A program made the translations under genes and the position numbers. A DNA stretch of 35,396 bases, taken from assembly GCA_003136315.1 (NCBI GenBank), contig PLDW01000107.1:6141-41536 (forward strand). The letters run 5' to 3'. Source of the DNA: Gemmataceae bacterium (lineage in GTDB: Bacteria; Planctomycetota; Planctomycetia; Gemmatales; Gemmataceae). Below are positions 1 through 7,366 of this stretch, piece after piece. Under the pieces are notes generated by a model. That model was not told the origin of the DNA and did no database searches. It worked only from the letters and a program-made list of their open reading frames with translations. Every line of letters starts with the position of its first letter. Positions within the stretch are counted from its first letter, which is position 1.

Positions 1-369
1 CTGGGCTGAGAGATCTCACCCCTTCAGGCTGAAGAGTGGCAAACATCGCTACCGAGAACTCCGACTAACAACCCCTTTGGCTACCTTCCGGAAAACTTGC
101 TGAGCCCCCAGCCGGGCGAGCATCCACTGCCGGAGGCCAAATCCGTTCCGCGAGGCGGCCCTTCCGGGCGGCGTGGCGAAGGGGCATCAGCCGGCGTTGG
201 GTTGTACTCTGCGCCTTGCTTCTCCTCTGTCGGTCACCGCGCCTGAGAACACGAGCCCGAACGACGTATAGACACGCCATCAGGAATCTATCCGATCTAA
301 TCACCTAGCCTTTGTGATATATACTACAGACAGAGTTTCGATATTTCTTGGCCGTGGCCTGTTGAAAAC
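1..369. other. Left-edge spacer without a supported gene
   Basis: I see no convincing gene here. A 79-codon open frame exists on the minus strand between 65 and 304, but it is very Arg-rich, has no ribosome binding site and resembles no family I know. The stretch near 290-400 is AT-rich and lies just downstream of the stop codon of the minus-strand gene that follows. Confidence 0.5.
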
Positions 370-690
370 TTAGAATATCTTTTTTAATCTTACTTTATTC
401 TTATTCACAGCAAAGCAACTGGTGCAGAATGGGCCATCGTCGCCAAAATAGTAAGCATCTCCACGCAGTTGAGGAGGATTCGCTTTTTCTATCTTGGCTT
501 CCTGCAATTGTTGTTTCAACTCATTGTTCTCGGTCACTAGGTCCGCACACTTCACTTTCAGGTCAGCGAGATCAGACAGAAGATGGGCAATATGCATCTT
601 CATATCACTGTCTTTTAGCGCATCGGCAGCCTCTTTGCCTTTACGGGCCAAGCCGATCAACCCAGTAATCGTCCCAATAATGTCTGCCAT
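370..690 (-). CDS. Small coiled-coil protein with a C-terminal CxxC motif
   Basis: This 106-residue protein has an N-terminal hydrophobic stretch (MADIIGTITGLIGLA), a long amphipathic helix from about 15 to 70 with heptad-like Leu/Ala spacing (LADLKVK, ENNELKQQLQE), and a tail with FGDDGPFCTSCF at 82-93 ending in basic residues. The tail resembles the half zinc-ribbon seen at the end of many small bacterial proteins of unknown function (GPxCxxC followed by a short basic strand). The start is set by the ATG at 690, which has GGAGGA about 8 bases upstream; the frame stays open further upstream to 1005. No enzyme signature is visible. It could be an adaptor or a toxin/antitoxin-like small protein, but that would be a guess. 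Confidence 0.7.
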   Translation of the reverse strand: MADIIGTITGLIGLARKGKEAADALKDSDMKMHIAHLLSDLADLKVKCADLVTENNELKQQLQEAKIEKANPPQLRGDAYYFGDDGPFCTSCFAVNKNKVRLKKIF

Positions 691-816
691 CAATGCGTCC
701 TCCGGCACGAGCATTTCCCTGGCTGCCCAACTGTTAAACGCGAACTGGCCAGCCAGGCACGCGAGCGCCAGCCGCTTGGATTCGGTGCTCGGGAATCGGA
801 TGAGGATCATGACCAT
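691..816 (-). other. In-frame upstream segment that reads like coding sequence
   Basis: Directly upstream of and in frame with the ATG at 690, about 42 codons beginning with two ATGs (816 and 810) read as plausible protein, including IRFPSTESKRLALACLAGQF and SWAAREMLVPEDAL. From memory this resembles the N-terminus of short planctomycete proteins of unknown function. It may be the 5' end of a longer version of the 106-residue protein, or the remnant of a separate gene. The nearest purine-rich stretch (AAGGGG) is about 15 bases from the ATG, too far for a good ribosome binding site. Confidence 0.3.
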
Positions 817-1023
817 ATCGTAATTTCGATTCCCCTTACTGACAAGCCGGTCGTGGTTCCGACTCCAACCCTCGGTTTCGGGGGATCCTGCTGGCGGTGC
901 CCAATCGCGATCGCGTTTCCGGGAGCAATTTCCATCGACCGAGATCGTCTGCCATGATTCATGCCATCGAGACAGTCTCCCTGCGGTAACCGGGGTGAGA
1001 GGCAATCACTTGGATTTTCCAGA

Positions 1024-1221
1024 GAGGTCACGCCGCGGTTTGCGCGGGGATCGGTGAAATCCCAGCAAAAACCCTTGAATTCCACTGGATCGCTTGAGGT
1101 TTCTTGCTGAGTTTGTGGCCACAAGGGTGAAATCGCATCTCCGGAAGATTAATCTTTCCAAGGACTTGCGACGTTCAATCTGCCCGGCGAGTGTCGTCTC
1201 TGCAAACCGCGGCGTGACCTC
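1024..1221. mobile_element. MITE-like element with perfect 20-bp terminal inverted repeats
   Basis: A 198-bp element starts with GAGGTCACGCCGCGGTTTGC (1024-1043) and ends with its exact reverse complement (1202-1221). It is flanked on both sides by the identical 10-mer ATTTTCCAGA (1014-1023 and 1222-1231), as expected for a target-site duplication. The interior holds no open frame that could encode a transposase. This is the classic layout of a miniature inverted-repeat transposable element mobilised in trans. A duplication of about 10 bp is compatible with IS4-like transposases, but the family cannot be set from one copy. Both repeats and duplication are intact, so insertion may be fairly recent. 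Confidence 0.8.
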
Positions 1222-1541
1222 ATTTTCCAGATTCCTCTGGGCTTCCCTCTTGACGGCTGGGAAGGATCACGAATAGTTTATAAGATGGTAATGTGGGGGA
1301 GTGTCGCTCCATCGCACTCCCCGCGAGTCTCGCAGCTCGTCGATTCGGATCCGGTCAAATCCACCTGGAGTGAGAGCCGCGAGAGTTGGGTCTCGGTGTC
1401 GCTTCCTTTCATGTTGGGTGTTTCGCAGCCTGGACATTGGGCGAAAAGCGGTCTCGTAAATTCTTTACACTGCTTGTCCAAGATGCCCAAAAGCATGTCT
1501 GCCAAATACTCAACACGTTCTCTCCCTGAAGGAGTTGCGTC

Positions 1542-2465
1542 ATGGCCAGAGCTTCACACGGGCGGTGTCCGAAACAGCGATTCACAACCGGGTTCACCTT
1601 GATCGAGCTACTGGTCGTAATCGCGATCATCGCGATCCTCATCGGCCTCCTGCTCCCTGCCGTCCAGAAGGTCCGCGAGGCTGCACAGCGGACCAAATCC
1701 CTGAACAACCTCAAGCAGATGGGGTTGGCGGTGGCCAACATGAACGACACCTACGGCCTCCTCCCTCCGCCGGCAGGATACTATCCCCAGACCACCGGCG
1801 GAACCTTCGGGAACACCCCTCCCGGGAACAGCGCGGGAAATGTCTTTTATTTCCTCCTGCCGTTCATCGAACAGACCAACACGCAGATCGCGATTGGCAA
1901 TCAGTACGGAAATTCGTGGTGGTGCGTGGATGGGATCAGCACCTATGCCAACCCTGGTGACTCCACGGGAACCTTCCCCGCCGCGCTGGACACCGGCTCT
2001 CCCCGCTACCAGACCAGTTACGCTCCGAATGAATGGGCCTTCGCCCCCAAGGCGAGCTATCTCGGTACCACTCAGATCGGTTACACGATCCCTTCGGCGA
2101 GCATCCCGAAGACATTCACGGACGGGACTTCGAATACTATCATCTTTGCCGAGAAATACGCATACTGCGGCCCCGGCACGAGCGGCGCGGCGTTCTTCTG
2201 GGGTGAAGAGGGCGGTTCGTGCAACCGCTATGGTGCCCCGAACGGCGTTGGCTCCATACCCGGCTTCTACACTCTGGCCGTGCCCCAGAACCGACCAACT
2301 CCGGCACTTTGCAACTCCTGCCAGTTGCAAGGCCCCTGGTCCGGTGGCATCCAGGTTGCGCTCGCCGACGGTTCGTCACGAATGGTGTTCACAACCATCT
2401 CCGCCACAACCTGGGCAAACGCAGTGCAACCCGCCGATGGGAATGTCCTGGGGAGCGACTGGTAA
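1542..2465 (+). CDS. DUF1559 prepilin-type N-methylation protein
   Basis: The 307-residue protein carries a type IV prepilin/pseudopilin leader: a short basic N-terminus, the cleavage motif G17-FTLIELLVV with Glu at +5, and a hydrophobic helix (residues 18-40). It continues into [20 protein letters not shown], typical of planctomycete DUF1559 proteins. The C-terminal part has the family's aromatic/Gly-rich pattern and ends with [10 protein letters not shown], the usual DUF1559 closing motif. Such proteins occur in tens to hundreds of copies in planctomycete genomes and are probably exported, pilin-like surface proteins; their role is unknown. The ATG at 1542 follows AAGGAG at 1529-1534. A strong intrinsic terminator at 2519-2554 closes the unit, so it is probably transcribed alone. 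Confidence 0.93.
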   Translation: MARASHGRCPKQRFTTGFTLIELLVVIAIIAILIGLLLPAVQKVREAAQRTKSLNNLKQMGLAVANMNDTYGLLPPPAGYYPQTTGGTFGNTPPGNSAGNVFYFLLPFIEQTNTQIAIGNQYGNSWWCVDGISTYANPGDSTGTFPAALDTGSPRYQTSYAPNEWAFAPKASYLGTTQIGYTIPSASIPKTFTDGTSNTIIFAEKYAYCGPGTSGAAFFWGEEGGSCNRYGAPNGVGSIPGFYTLAVPQNRPTPALCNSCQLQGPWSGGIQVALADGSSRMVFTTISATTWANAVQPADGNVLGSDW

Positions 2466-2518
2466 CCCGCAACGACCTCAACCCGAGGCCAGGACCAATC
2501 TAAACCGCAAACGTCCCT

Positions 2519-2554
2519 GGGCCGTCTCGTCCTGCCGGACGAGATGGCTCTTTT
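2519..2554 (+). terminator. Intrinsic terminator of the DUF1559 gene
   Basis: Arms 2519-2532 and 2537-2550 pair over 14 bp with two G-U wobbles around the loop TGCC, followed by TTTT. It lies 54 bases after the DUF1559 stop. It also argues against starting the next gene at the in-frame ATG at 2544, which sits inside the stem. Confidence 0.85.
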
Positions 2555-2615
2555 CCCTCCTCCCCTTTCCCCTCCTGGGGATCGAACCGGCGAACGAGTG
2601 AGGCGTCGGTTGGTC

Positions 2616-4373
2616 ATGCGCCACCTCTGCACGGCAGTCCTTCTGGGATTGGTCTTCGCTGCCGCAGCCTGTACCCCAAAGCCCCAGCCAACCGCACCGG
2701 ATGGACACCTGCCAGGGGTCGACGGCCCAGCGCTGTTTGACGACATCACAACCGCCTCCAGGCTCTCCTTCACCTATCGCAACGGGGAGGAGGCCGAGCA
2801 CCAGACGATGTTGGAGACGCTGGGGGGTGGAGTAGCGCTGATCGACTACGACGGCGACGGCTTACTCGACATCTTCCTGCCTGGTGGTGGCCGCTTCGCC
2901 GGCAGTAACGGCAAGGAGATTGTTGGCCTCCCGTGCAAACTGTTCAAGAACAAGGGAAACGGACGCTTCGAAGACTTCACGACGGTGTCGGGTCTGGATG
3001 CCCTGGCCGGGGGGCAACCGTGGTTTTATAGTCATGGTGCGGCCGTGGCCGACTATGACCGAGATGGGTGGCCAGACTTGCTCGTGACCGGTTGGGGCCG
3101 GGTGGCGTTATTCCGGAACGTACCAATCGACCCGGCCGATGCCACCAAGGGGCGACGGTTCCAGGATGTGACGACGGAAGCCGGTTTGGACCACGGGATC
3201 ACCTGGGCGACCAGCGCAGCGTTCGCCGACCTGGACGGCGATGGTTACCCCGATTTGTATCTGTGCCAATACCTGAACTGGTCGTTCGCCAACCACCCGA
3301 AGTGTGATTACAACACCACAATTCCACAGGTCTGCCCTCCCAAACTCTTCGAGGGCCTCCCACACAAGGTCTACCGGAACACCGGCACAGGCTCGTTCGT
3401 GGACGTGAGTGCGGAGGCCGGTCTGGTGGGGGGGGGTCGGGAGTCCTCCAAGGGCCTCGGCGTGCTCATTGTCGATCTGGACGGCGACGGCAAGCCAGAC
3501 ATTTACGTGGCCAACGACACCACGCCCAAACTCCTGTACATGAACCACTCAACCCCCGGTACGATCCGCCTCCGGGAGGTCGGACAGACCTTTGGTGCTG
3601 CCCGCGACAGTCAGGGGAACGCCAACGGCAGCATGGGCATGGACGCTGGCGATTACAACGGAACGGGTCGGCCAGCGCTATGGGTCACGAACTACGAGCA
3701 CGAGCAGCATGGCCTGTACCGCAACGAGGCTCGGCCCGGAGGGGGGATTTTCTTCCACTTCGAGTCGGAGCGGGCCGGGATCGCCCAGATGAGCCAGAAG
3801 TCCGTCGGCTGGGGGACCGCGTTCCTGGACGTCGATCTCGATGGCTGGGAAGACCTCCTGGTGGTCAATGGTCACGTGATGCGCAACCCCCTGGGCAACG
3901 GGGTCACCCGTAAACAACTGCCGGTACTCTATCAGAACATCAGGGGGACATTCCGCAACATCAGCCGGCAGATTGGCCGCTATCACGACGACCCTCACAT
4001 GGCCCGTGGCGTGGGGTTTGGCGACCTGGACAACGACGGCCGCACCGATCTGGTCATCAGCCACGTGAACGAACCGGTGGCGATCCTCCGTGGAGTTGGT
4101 GGGCCGGACCGTCACTGGCTGGGTGTGCGACTCGCTGGCAAGAACCACGCCGATATCGTTGGGGCGAAAGTCGAACTGCGAGTGGGGGACCGCACCCTGA
4201 CCCGGTTCGCCAAAGGCGGCGGGTCGTATCTCTCCTCGGGCGACCGCCGGCTACTGTTCGGCCTGGGAGACGTGGTCAACCCCGGTCGGTTGACAGTGAC
4301 CTGGCCCAATGGTACGAAGCACGAGGTCGATGGCCTGGCCATCGACCGCTATCACACCATCGGCCAGAAGTAA
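2616..4373 (+). CDS. Secreted FG-GAP/VCBS repeat lipoprotein with C-terminal ASPIC/UnbV domain (CRTAC1-like)
   Basis: The 585-residue protein begins with a lipoprotein-type signal (MRHLCTAVLLGLVFAAAAC, Cys19 as the candidate lipidation site). It contains at least seven Ca-binding-type FG-GAP/VCBS repeats with DxDxDGxxD cores, for example DYDGDGLLDIF, DYDRDGWPDLL, DLDGDGYPDLY, DLDGDGKPDIY and DLDNDGRTDLV, as expected for a beta-propeller. The C-terminus has the ASPIC/UnbV hallmark (AKVELRVGDRTLTRF, then LTVTWPNGTKHEV). These proteins are abundant in planctomycetes and are thought to act at the cell surface, perhaps in adhesion or polymer binding; substrates are unknown. A GTG at 2598 (MRRRLVMRHLC) is an alternative start giving a more basic signal peptide; neither start has a strong ribosome binding site. 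Confidence 0.9.
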   Translation: MRHLCTAVLLGLVFAAAACTPKPQPTAPDGHLPGVDGPALFDDITTASRLSFTYRNGEEAEHQTMLETLGGGVALIDYDGDGLLDIFLPGGGRFAGSNGKEIVGLPCKLFKNKGNGRFEDFTTVSGLDALAGGQPWFYSHGAAVADYDRDGWPDLLVTGWGRVALFRNVPIDPADATKGRRFQDVTTEAGLDHGITWATSAAFADLDGDGYPDLYLCQYLNWSFANHPKCDYNTTIPQVCPPKLFEGLPHKVYRNTGTGSFVDVSAEAGLVGGGRESSKGLGVLIVDLDGDGKPDIYVANDTTPKLLYMNHSTPGTIRLREVGQTFGAARDSQGNANGSMGMDAGDYNGTGRPALWVTNYEHEQHGLYRNEARPGGGIFFHFESERAGIAQMSQKSVGWGTAFLDVDLDGWEDLLVVNGHVMRNPLGNGVTRKQLPVLYQNIRGTFRNISRQIGRYHDDPHMARGVGFGDLDNDGRTDLVISHVNEPVAILRGVGGPDRHWLGVRLAGKNHADIVGAKVELRVGDRTLTRFAKGGGSYLSSGDRRLLFGLGDVVNPGRLTVTWPNGTKHEVDGLAIDRYHTIGQK

Positions 4374-5239
4374 TATCTGATTAATCGTTATAATCGACGT
4401 CAAGCTATCGCGACTGACCCGCGATAATAGACTGCTGTGGCTGTAAAACGGGCAGTGGAGGTGATTGCGAGGTCTGCTGACACCAGCTCGGGTGCGGGCA
4501 AGGCTGAGGCCGCAGCCTCATCTATTGCCTGTTTCAGGTCAAAGCGAGTCGTGATCATCTCGTGCTGCTTGACCGAGAATCTCGCACAACTGACCAGACC
4601 AGGCACCTCACACACCACAAATCCGGTCGCGCCGGTTTTTCCCAACCAATCTTGCGGGCGTTTCGTCTTTGTACTGCGTCCAAGTCAGAATGACGGGTCG
4701 GAGAGCCGCAGCGTTCATCTGGGGCCTCTCGGAACCGCTCCGCGTGACGACCCCTCATTTCGAAATCGACGACGGACTCGCCGAGTTCCCGGGCGGAAGT
4801 CCGTCCGGCAGCATGGCAGGAGCCGACAGCGTCGAAAATGTGTGAGAGGAACATCCCGTGGGTGACAAGCGGGGTCGAGATGGGTTCGGAAGACGGCCCG
4901 ATCAGTCCCGGGATGCTCTCGGGTAGGAGATCCACCAGGGGCAGCACGGGTTGTTGGCGAAGGAGGTGTGAGGTGGTCGAGTTGTTGGGCGATGGGTGCG
5001 GACGTAGACTGAGCCACGCGAGGCCTTCGTGCGGGGTTAGGTGAGTCAGCACTCCGATTTCCCGCACGGATGGCCTCCGTGTATAGACCAAGAAACGATA
5101 ACGATTTCCAGCTCCAGGAAGTGCCAACCGGGCAACGCCCTGGGATGTGGGTGATCGCCTGCGATTGTGGTGGGCATCGCCCTGGGGTCGTGTGGCAGCG
5201 CCCTGGCTTCCCTTCCCTCCCACGCGGCAGGGTTCGTGC
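4374..5239. other. Long spacer without a convincing gene
   Basis: No known family is recognised in these 866 bases. Two overlapping frames look mildly protein-like: a 50-codon plus-strand frame at 4691-4843 (ending AEFPGGSPSGSMAGADSVEN) and a minus-strand frame from a GTG at about 5052 down to 4555. Both have GC-rich third positions, but neither has a ribosome binding site. At about 4621-4640 a weak hairpin (CCGG-TCGCG-CCGG) precedes TTTTT, which could be a poor terminator. The region may hold a decayed gene. Confidence 0.4.
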
Positions 5240-6172
5240 ATGGCCGAAGATGTGATCGTGGCCGATCGGTTGGTTGTTCGCTATCGGGGCAAGGTTGCCC
5301 TCGATGGTCTCGACCTCCACGTGCCCAGGGGGGCAGTCTACGCCTTCCTCGGGGACAACGGGGCGGGCAAAACGACCACCATGAAGATCCTGACCGGGCT
5401 TGCCCCTGCGGATGTCGGCCGGGCCGCAATTCTTGGGCTGGACTGCTGGTCCCGGGCTCAGGAGCTCCGGCACCGGGTGGGGTACATGCCCGAACGGCCT
5501 CGGTTCTACGATTGGATGACCGTTGCCGACACGGGTTGGTTCACCGCTTCGTTCCACCGTCCTGGGTTTCACTCGCGCTACAAGGAGTGGATCGACCGGC
5601 TCGGCCTTGATCCGGAGAAGCGGCTCAAGGATCTCTCCAAAGGCGGGTACGCCCGGGTCGGATTGGCCCTCGCCCTCGCCCCAGACCCCGAAGTTCTCCT
5701 GTTGGACGAGCCGACCAGTGGACTGGATCTGCTCACTCGCCGTGAGTTCCTGGCCAGCCTTGCCGACCTGGCTGCCAGCGGTCGGACGATCCTGATCTCG
5801 AGCCACTCGATTGCCGAACTGGAGAAAGCCTGCACCCACGTCGGTTTACTGAAGGATGGGAAGATGATCATGTCCGCCCGCCTCGGTGACCTGCGGCAAA
5901 AAGTCCGGCGGATCAGCCTGCGGTTTGCCGGCCAACCACCCGATCCGACCAGGCTCGGGACTGTCCTTGAACGAAACGGGACGGGCCGATTCTGGCAAGC
6001 TGTTTTACAGGATCCGATCCAGTCTGCGATCGAGGCCCTGAAGGCGAGCCCGGAGGTGTCCGACTTCGAGGATACGGCCGTGACGCTCGAAGAGGTTTAT
6101 GCGGCCCTGATGGCCCGATCAACGAATGGGGCCGCGATTCCGTTGGTCCGGAAAGTCGACACCGGACAATAA
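5240..6172 (+). CDS. ABC transporter ATP-binding protein (BcrA/CcmA-like), without adjacent permease
   Basis: This 310-residue ATPase has every nucleotide-binding motif in order: Walker A GDNGAGKT (38-45), a Q-loop region GYMPERPRFY (81-90) in which the usual Gln is Glu, signature LSKGG (132-136), Walker B VLLLDEPTSGLD (152-163) and the H-loop Ser-Ser-His at about 187-189. The roughly 100-residue C-terminal extension is typical of drug/antibiotic-export and gliding-type ATPases working with separate membrane subunits. No permease gene lies next to it in the window, so its partner must be encoded elsewhere. The ATG at 5240 was chosen because the ATPase fold begins at once (MAEDVIVADRLVVRYRG); the preceding ribosome binding site is weak (CAGGG). 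The frame is open 31 codons upstream. Confidence 0.92.
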   Translation: MAEDVIVADRLVVRYRGKVALDGLDLHVPRGAVYAFLGDNGAGKTTTMKILTGLAPADVGRAAILGLDCWSRAQELRHRVGYMPERPRFYDWMTVADTGWFTASFHRPGFHSRYKEWIDRLGLDPEKRLKDLSKGGYARVGLALALAPDPEVLLLDEPTSGLDLLTRREFLASLADLAASGRTILISSHSIAELEKACTHVGLLKDGKMIMSARLGDLRQKVRRISLRFAGQPPDPTRLGTVLERNGTGRFWQAVLQDPIQSAIEALKASPEVSDFEDTAVTLEEVYAALMARSTNGAAIPLVRKVDTGQ

Positions 6173-6174
6173 TA

Positions 6175-6335
6175 GGTCCAGCCGCGGTGGCCGGTTTCAC
6201 TGTACGATCGCCAGTCTGGATGCTGCCTTCCAATCGAAACCCAACGGCGTCGAAAACGAAGAAAGCCACACCATCGGGAGCGGGCCTCGGCATCACAGAT
6301 GGATAGCGGAACTGATCGGACACGATGCGACGATA
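6175..6335 (-). repeat. Dispersed repeat family A, copy 1
   Basis: The sequence at about 6190-6320 aligns over roughly 140 bases with the reverse complement of 19470-19620, at about 75% identity by eye. Shared landmarks are GGCCGGTTTC, CTTCCAATCGAAA, CGAAGAA(A/G)GCCAC and ATAGCGGA(A/G)CT. A partial third copy lies at 7170-7245. On the minus strand this copy contains a short frame (VAFFVFDAVGFRLEG, TGDRTVKPA) matched in the 19.5-kb copy by VAFFGFDDFGFRLEG, TGDRTGKPA. It fills most of the spacer between the ABC ATPase and the DUF4058 gene. Confidence 0.65.
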
Positions 6336-6389
6336 GCAGGCCGCTGTGCGATGGGATGGTCATGCTGGATTTGATGTCGGCAGAGTCGG

Positions 6390-7121
6390 TCATGCGGCTC
6401 CCGGCGGTGCGACGCGGTCGCGGATCAGTTGCGGCGTCTCGTTCCACGACGCCTGATACGTCCGTTCCAGAGGGATGTTGACGTGCCACCCCCGCGTGAG
6501 AAACAGTGGCGCGTCGGGCAGCGTATCCCCAACGGCCACCGGATCGACGTACGCGGTCAGGTCGTTGGTAGCGTCGTAGGACGCGACGGTCAGCGGTTTG
6601 TCGTCCGGTCGGGCTTCGAACGGCTCGTCGGTCAAGTTCTCCCAGATGGCCTGGTGGATGCCGGCCGGGTCGCGTGGGGTCGGCGGGAACAGGTCCACCA
6701 CGACGAGGTTCACCCCGGCCCGCAGGAAGTCGAGGGCCTTGTCGATGAACGCTTTGATGGCGTGCCGGCTGTCCTTATTCCCCGGCGAAACAATCTCGAT
6801 GATGGCGACGACCGCCCCGAACTCGTGCTGGACGGAGATGCGGTTCGCTTTCCGGGCGTAGGTGGCCGAGTCCGACTCGACGCGGGCGGTCTGCCGGGCG
6901 CGGGGCCGGTCGGCGACGGCCGGACCGCCTGGTGGTGGCAGGTCGACCGACCGGATCGTGGCGACATCCGGCTCTCGGCCGTCCACCTTGAGGTCGGTGA
7001 AAGCCGCATACCCCGGCGGAAGCAGCCCGCGGTTCAGGGTGCGGTAGATTTCGATCGTCCAGTCCTGGTGGAAACTATGGAACCCACCCGAACTGATGCG
7101 GGTCCAGTCGTGGATCGGCAT
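6390..7121 (-). CDS. DUF4058 family protein
   Basis: The 243-residue protein opens with MPIHDWTRISSGGFHSFHQDW, the signature start of planctomycete/cyanobacterial DUF4058 proteins. The centre contains EPDVATI (50-56) and VVAIIEIVSPGNK (104-116). An Asp followed by E-x-x-SPxNK resembles the PD-(D/E)XK nuclease-like core also seen in Uma2 proteins; this structural link is my inference. The rest (AGVNLVVVDLFPP, then a C-terminal Pro-rich part) fits the usual 240-270-residue length. Function is unknown. The ATG at 7121 has a near-perfect ribosome binding site, GAGGAGGT, 5 bases upstream. It is convergent with the ABC ATPase gene and separated from it by repeat family A. Confidence 0.9.
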   Translation of the reverse strand: MPIHDWTRISSGGFHSFHQDWTIEIYRTLNRGLLPPGYAAFTDLKVDGREPDVATIRSVDLPPPGGPAVADRPRARQTARVESDSATYARKANRISVQHEFGAVVAIIEIVSPGNKDSRHAIKAFIDKALDFLRAGVNLVVVDLFPPTPRDPAGIHQAIWENLTDEPFEARPDDKPLTVASYDATNDLTAYVDPVAVGDTLPDAPLFLTRGWHVNIPLERTYQASWNETPQLIRDRVAPPGAA

Positions 7122-7169
7122 GTGCTACCTCCTCGGCGTCATTTTACCATGCCCGGCGGTCGAGGTGAA

Positions 7170-7245
7170 TTCGACACAAATGAAGAAAGCCACCCCTGGG
7201 AGTGGCTTTCTTCATTTGCTGGCATAGCGGAACTCATTGGACCCA
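7170..7245 (+). repeat. Dispersed repeat family A, copy 2 (partial)
   Basis: This spacer holds the right-hand half of repeat family A: GAAGAAAGCCAC, a short loop, then GTGGCTTTCTTC, followed by GCATAGCGGAACTCATTGGAC, which matches ATAGCGGAACTGATCGGAC in copy 1 and the inverted GCATAGCGGAGCTTATCGGAC in copy 3. The left half of the repeat seen in the other two copies is absent. Confidence 0.55.
7177..7218. terminator. Perfect 17-bp stem-loop between divergent genes, possible terminator
   Basis: CAAATGAAGAAAGCCAC (7177-7193) is repeated as its exact reverse complement at 7202-7218 around an 8-base loop. The arm ends are AT-rich on both strands, as in bidirectional terminators, but both flanking genes start here rather than end here. 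It is therefore more likely the core palindrome of repeat family A than a gene terminator. Confidence 0.5.
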
Positions 7246-7366
7246 CACACGCCGCCCGTTCGGGAACAGGCTGACCCCGCAGTGGCTCCTCTCTGCATCC
7301 TCCTCCGGTGCCAGCAAGCCGACGATCTTGTACATCATCCAGCGTAAGTTTTGCCAGGAGCACAGA

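Noticed and set aside
65..304. 79-codon minus-strand frame at the left edge
   Set aside because: Arg-rich composition, no ribosome binding site, no recognised family.
4715..5839. 374-codon open frame on the minus strand
   Set aside because: Its larger part is antisense to the ABC ATPase, which has all its motifs; Pro/Arg-rich shadow. Only the part outside the ATPase was kept as a weak possibility.
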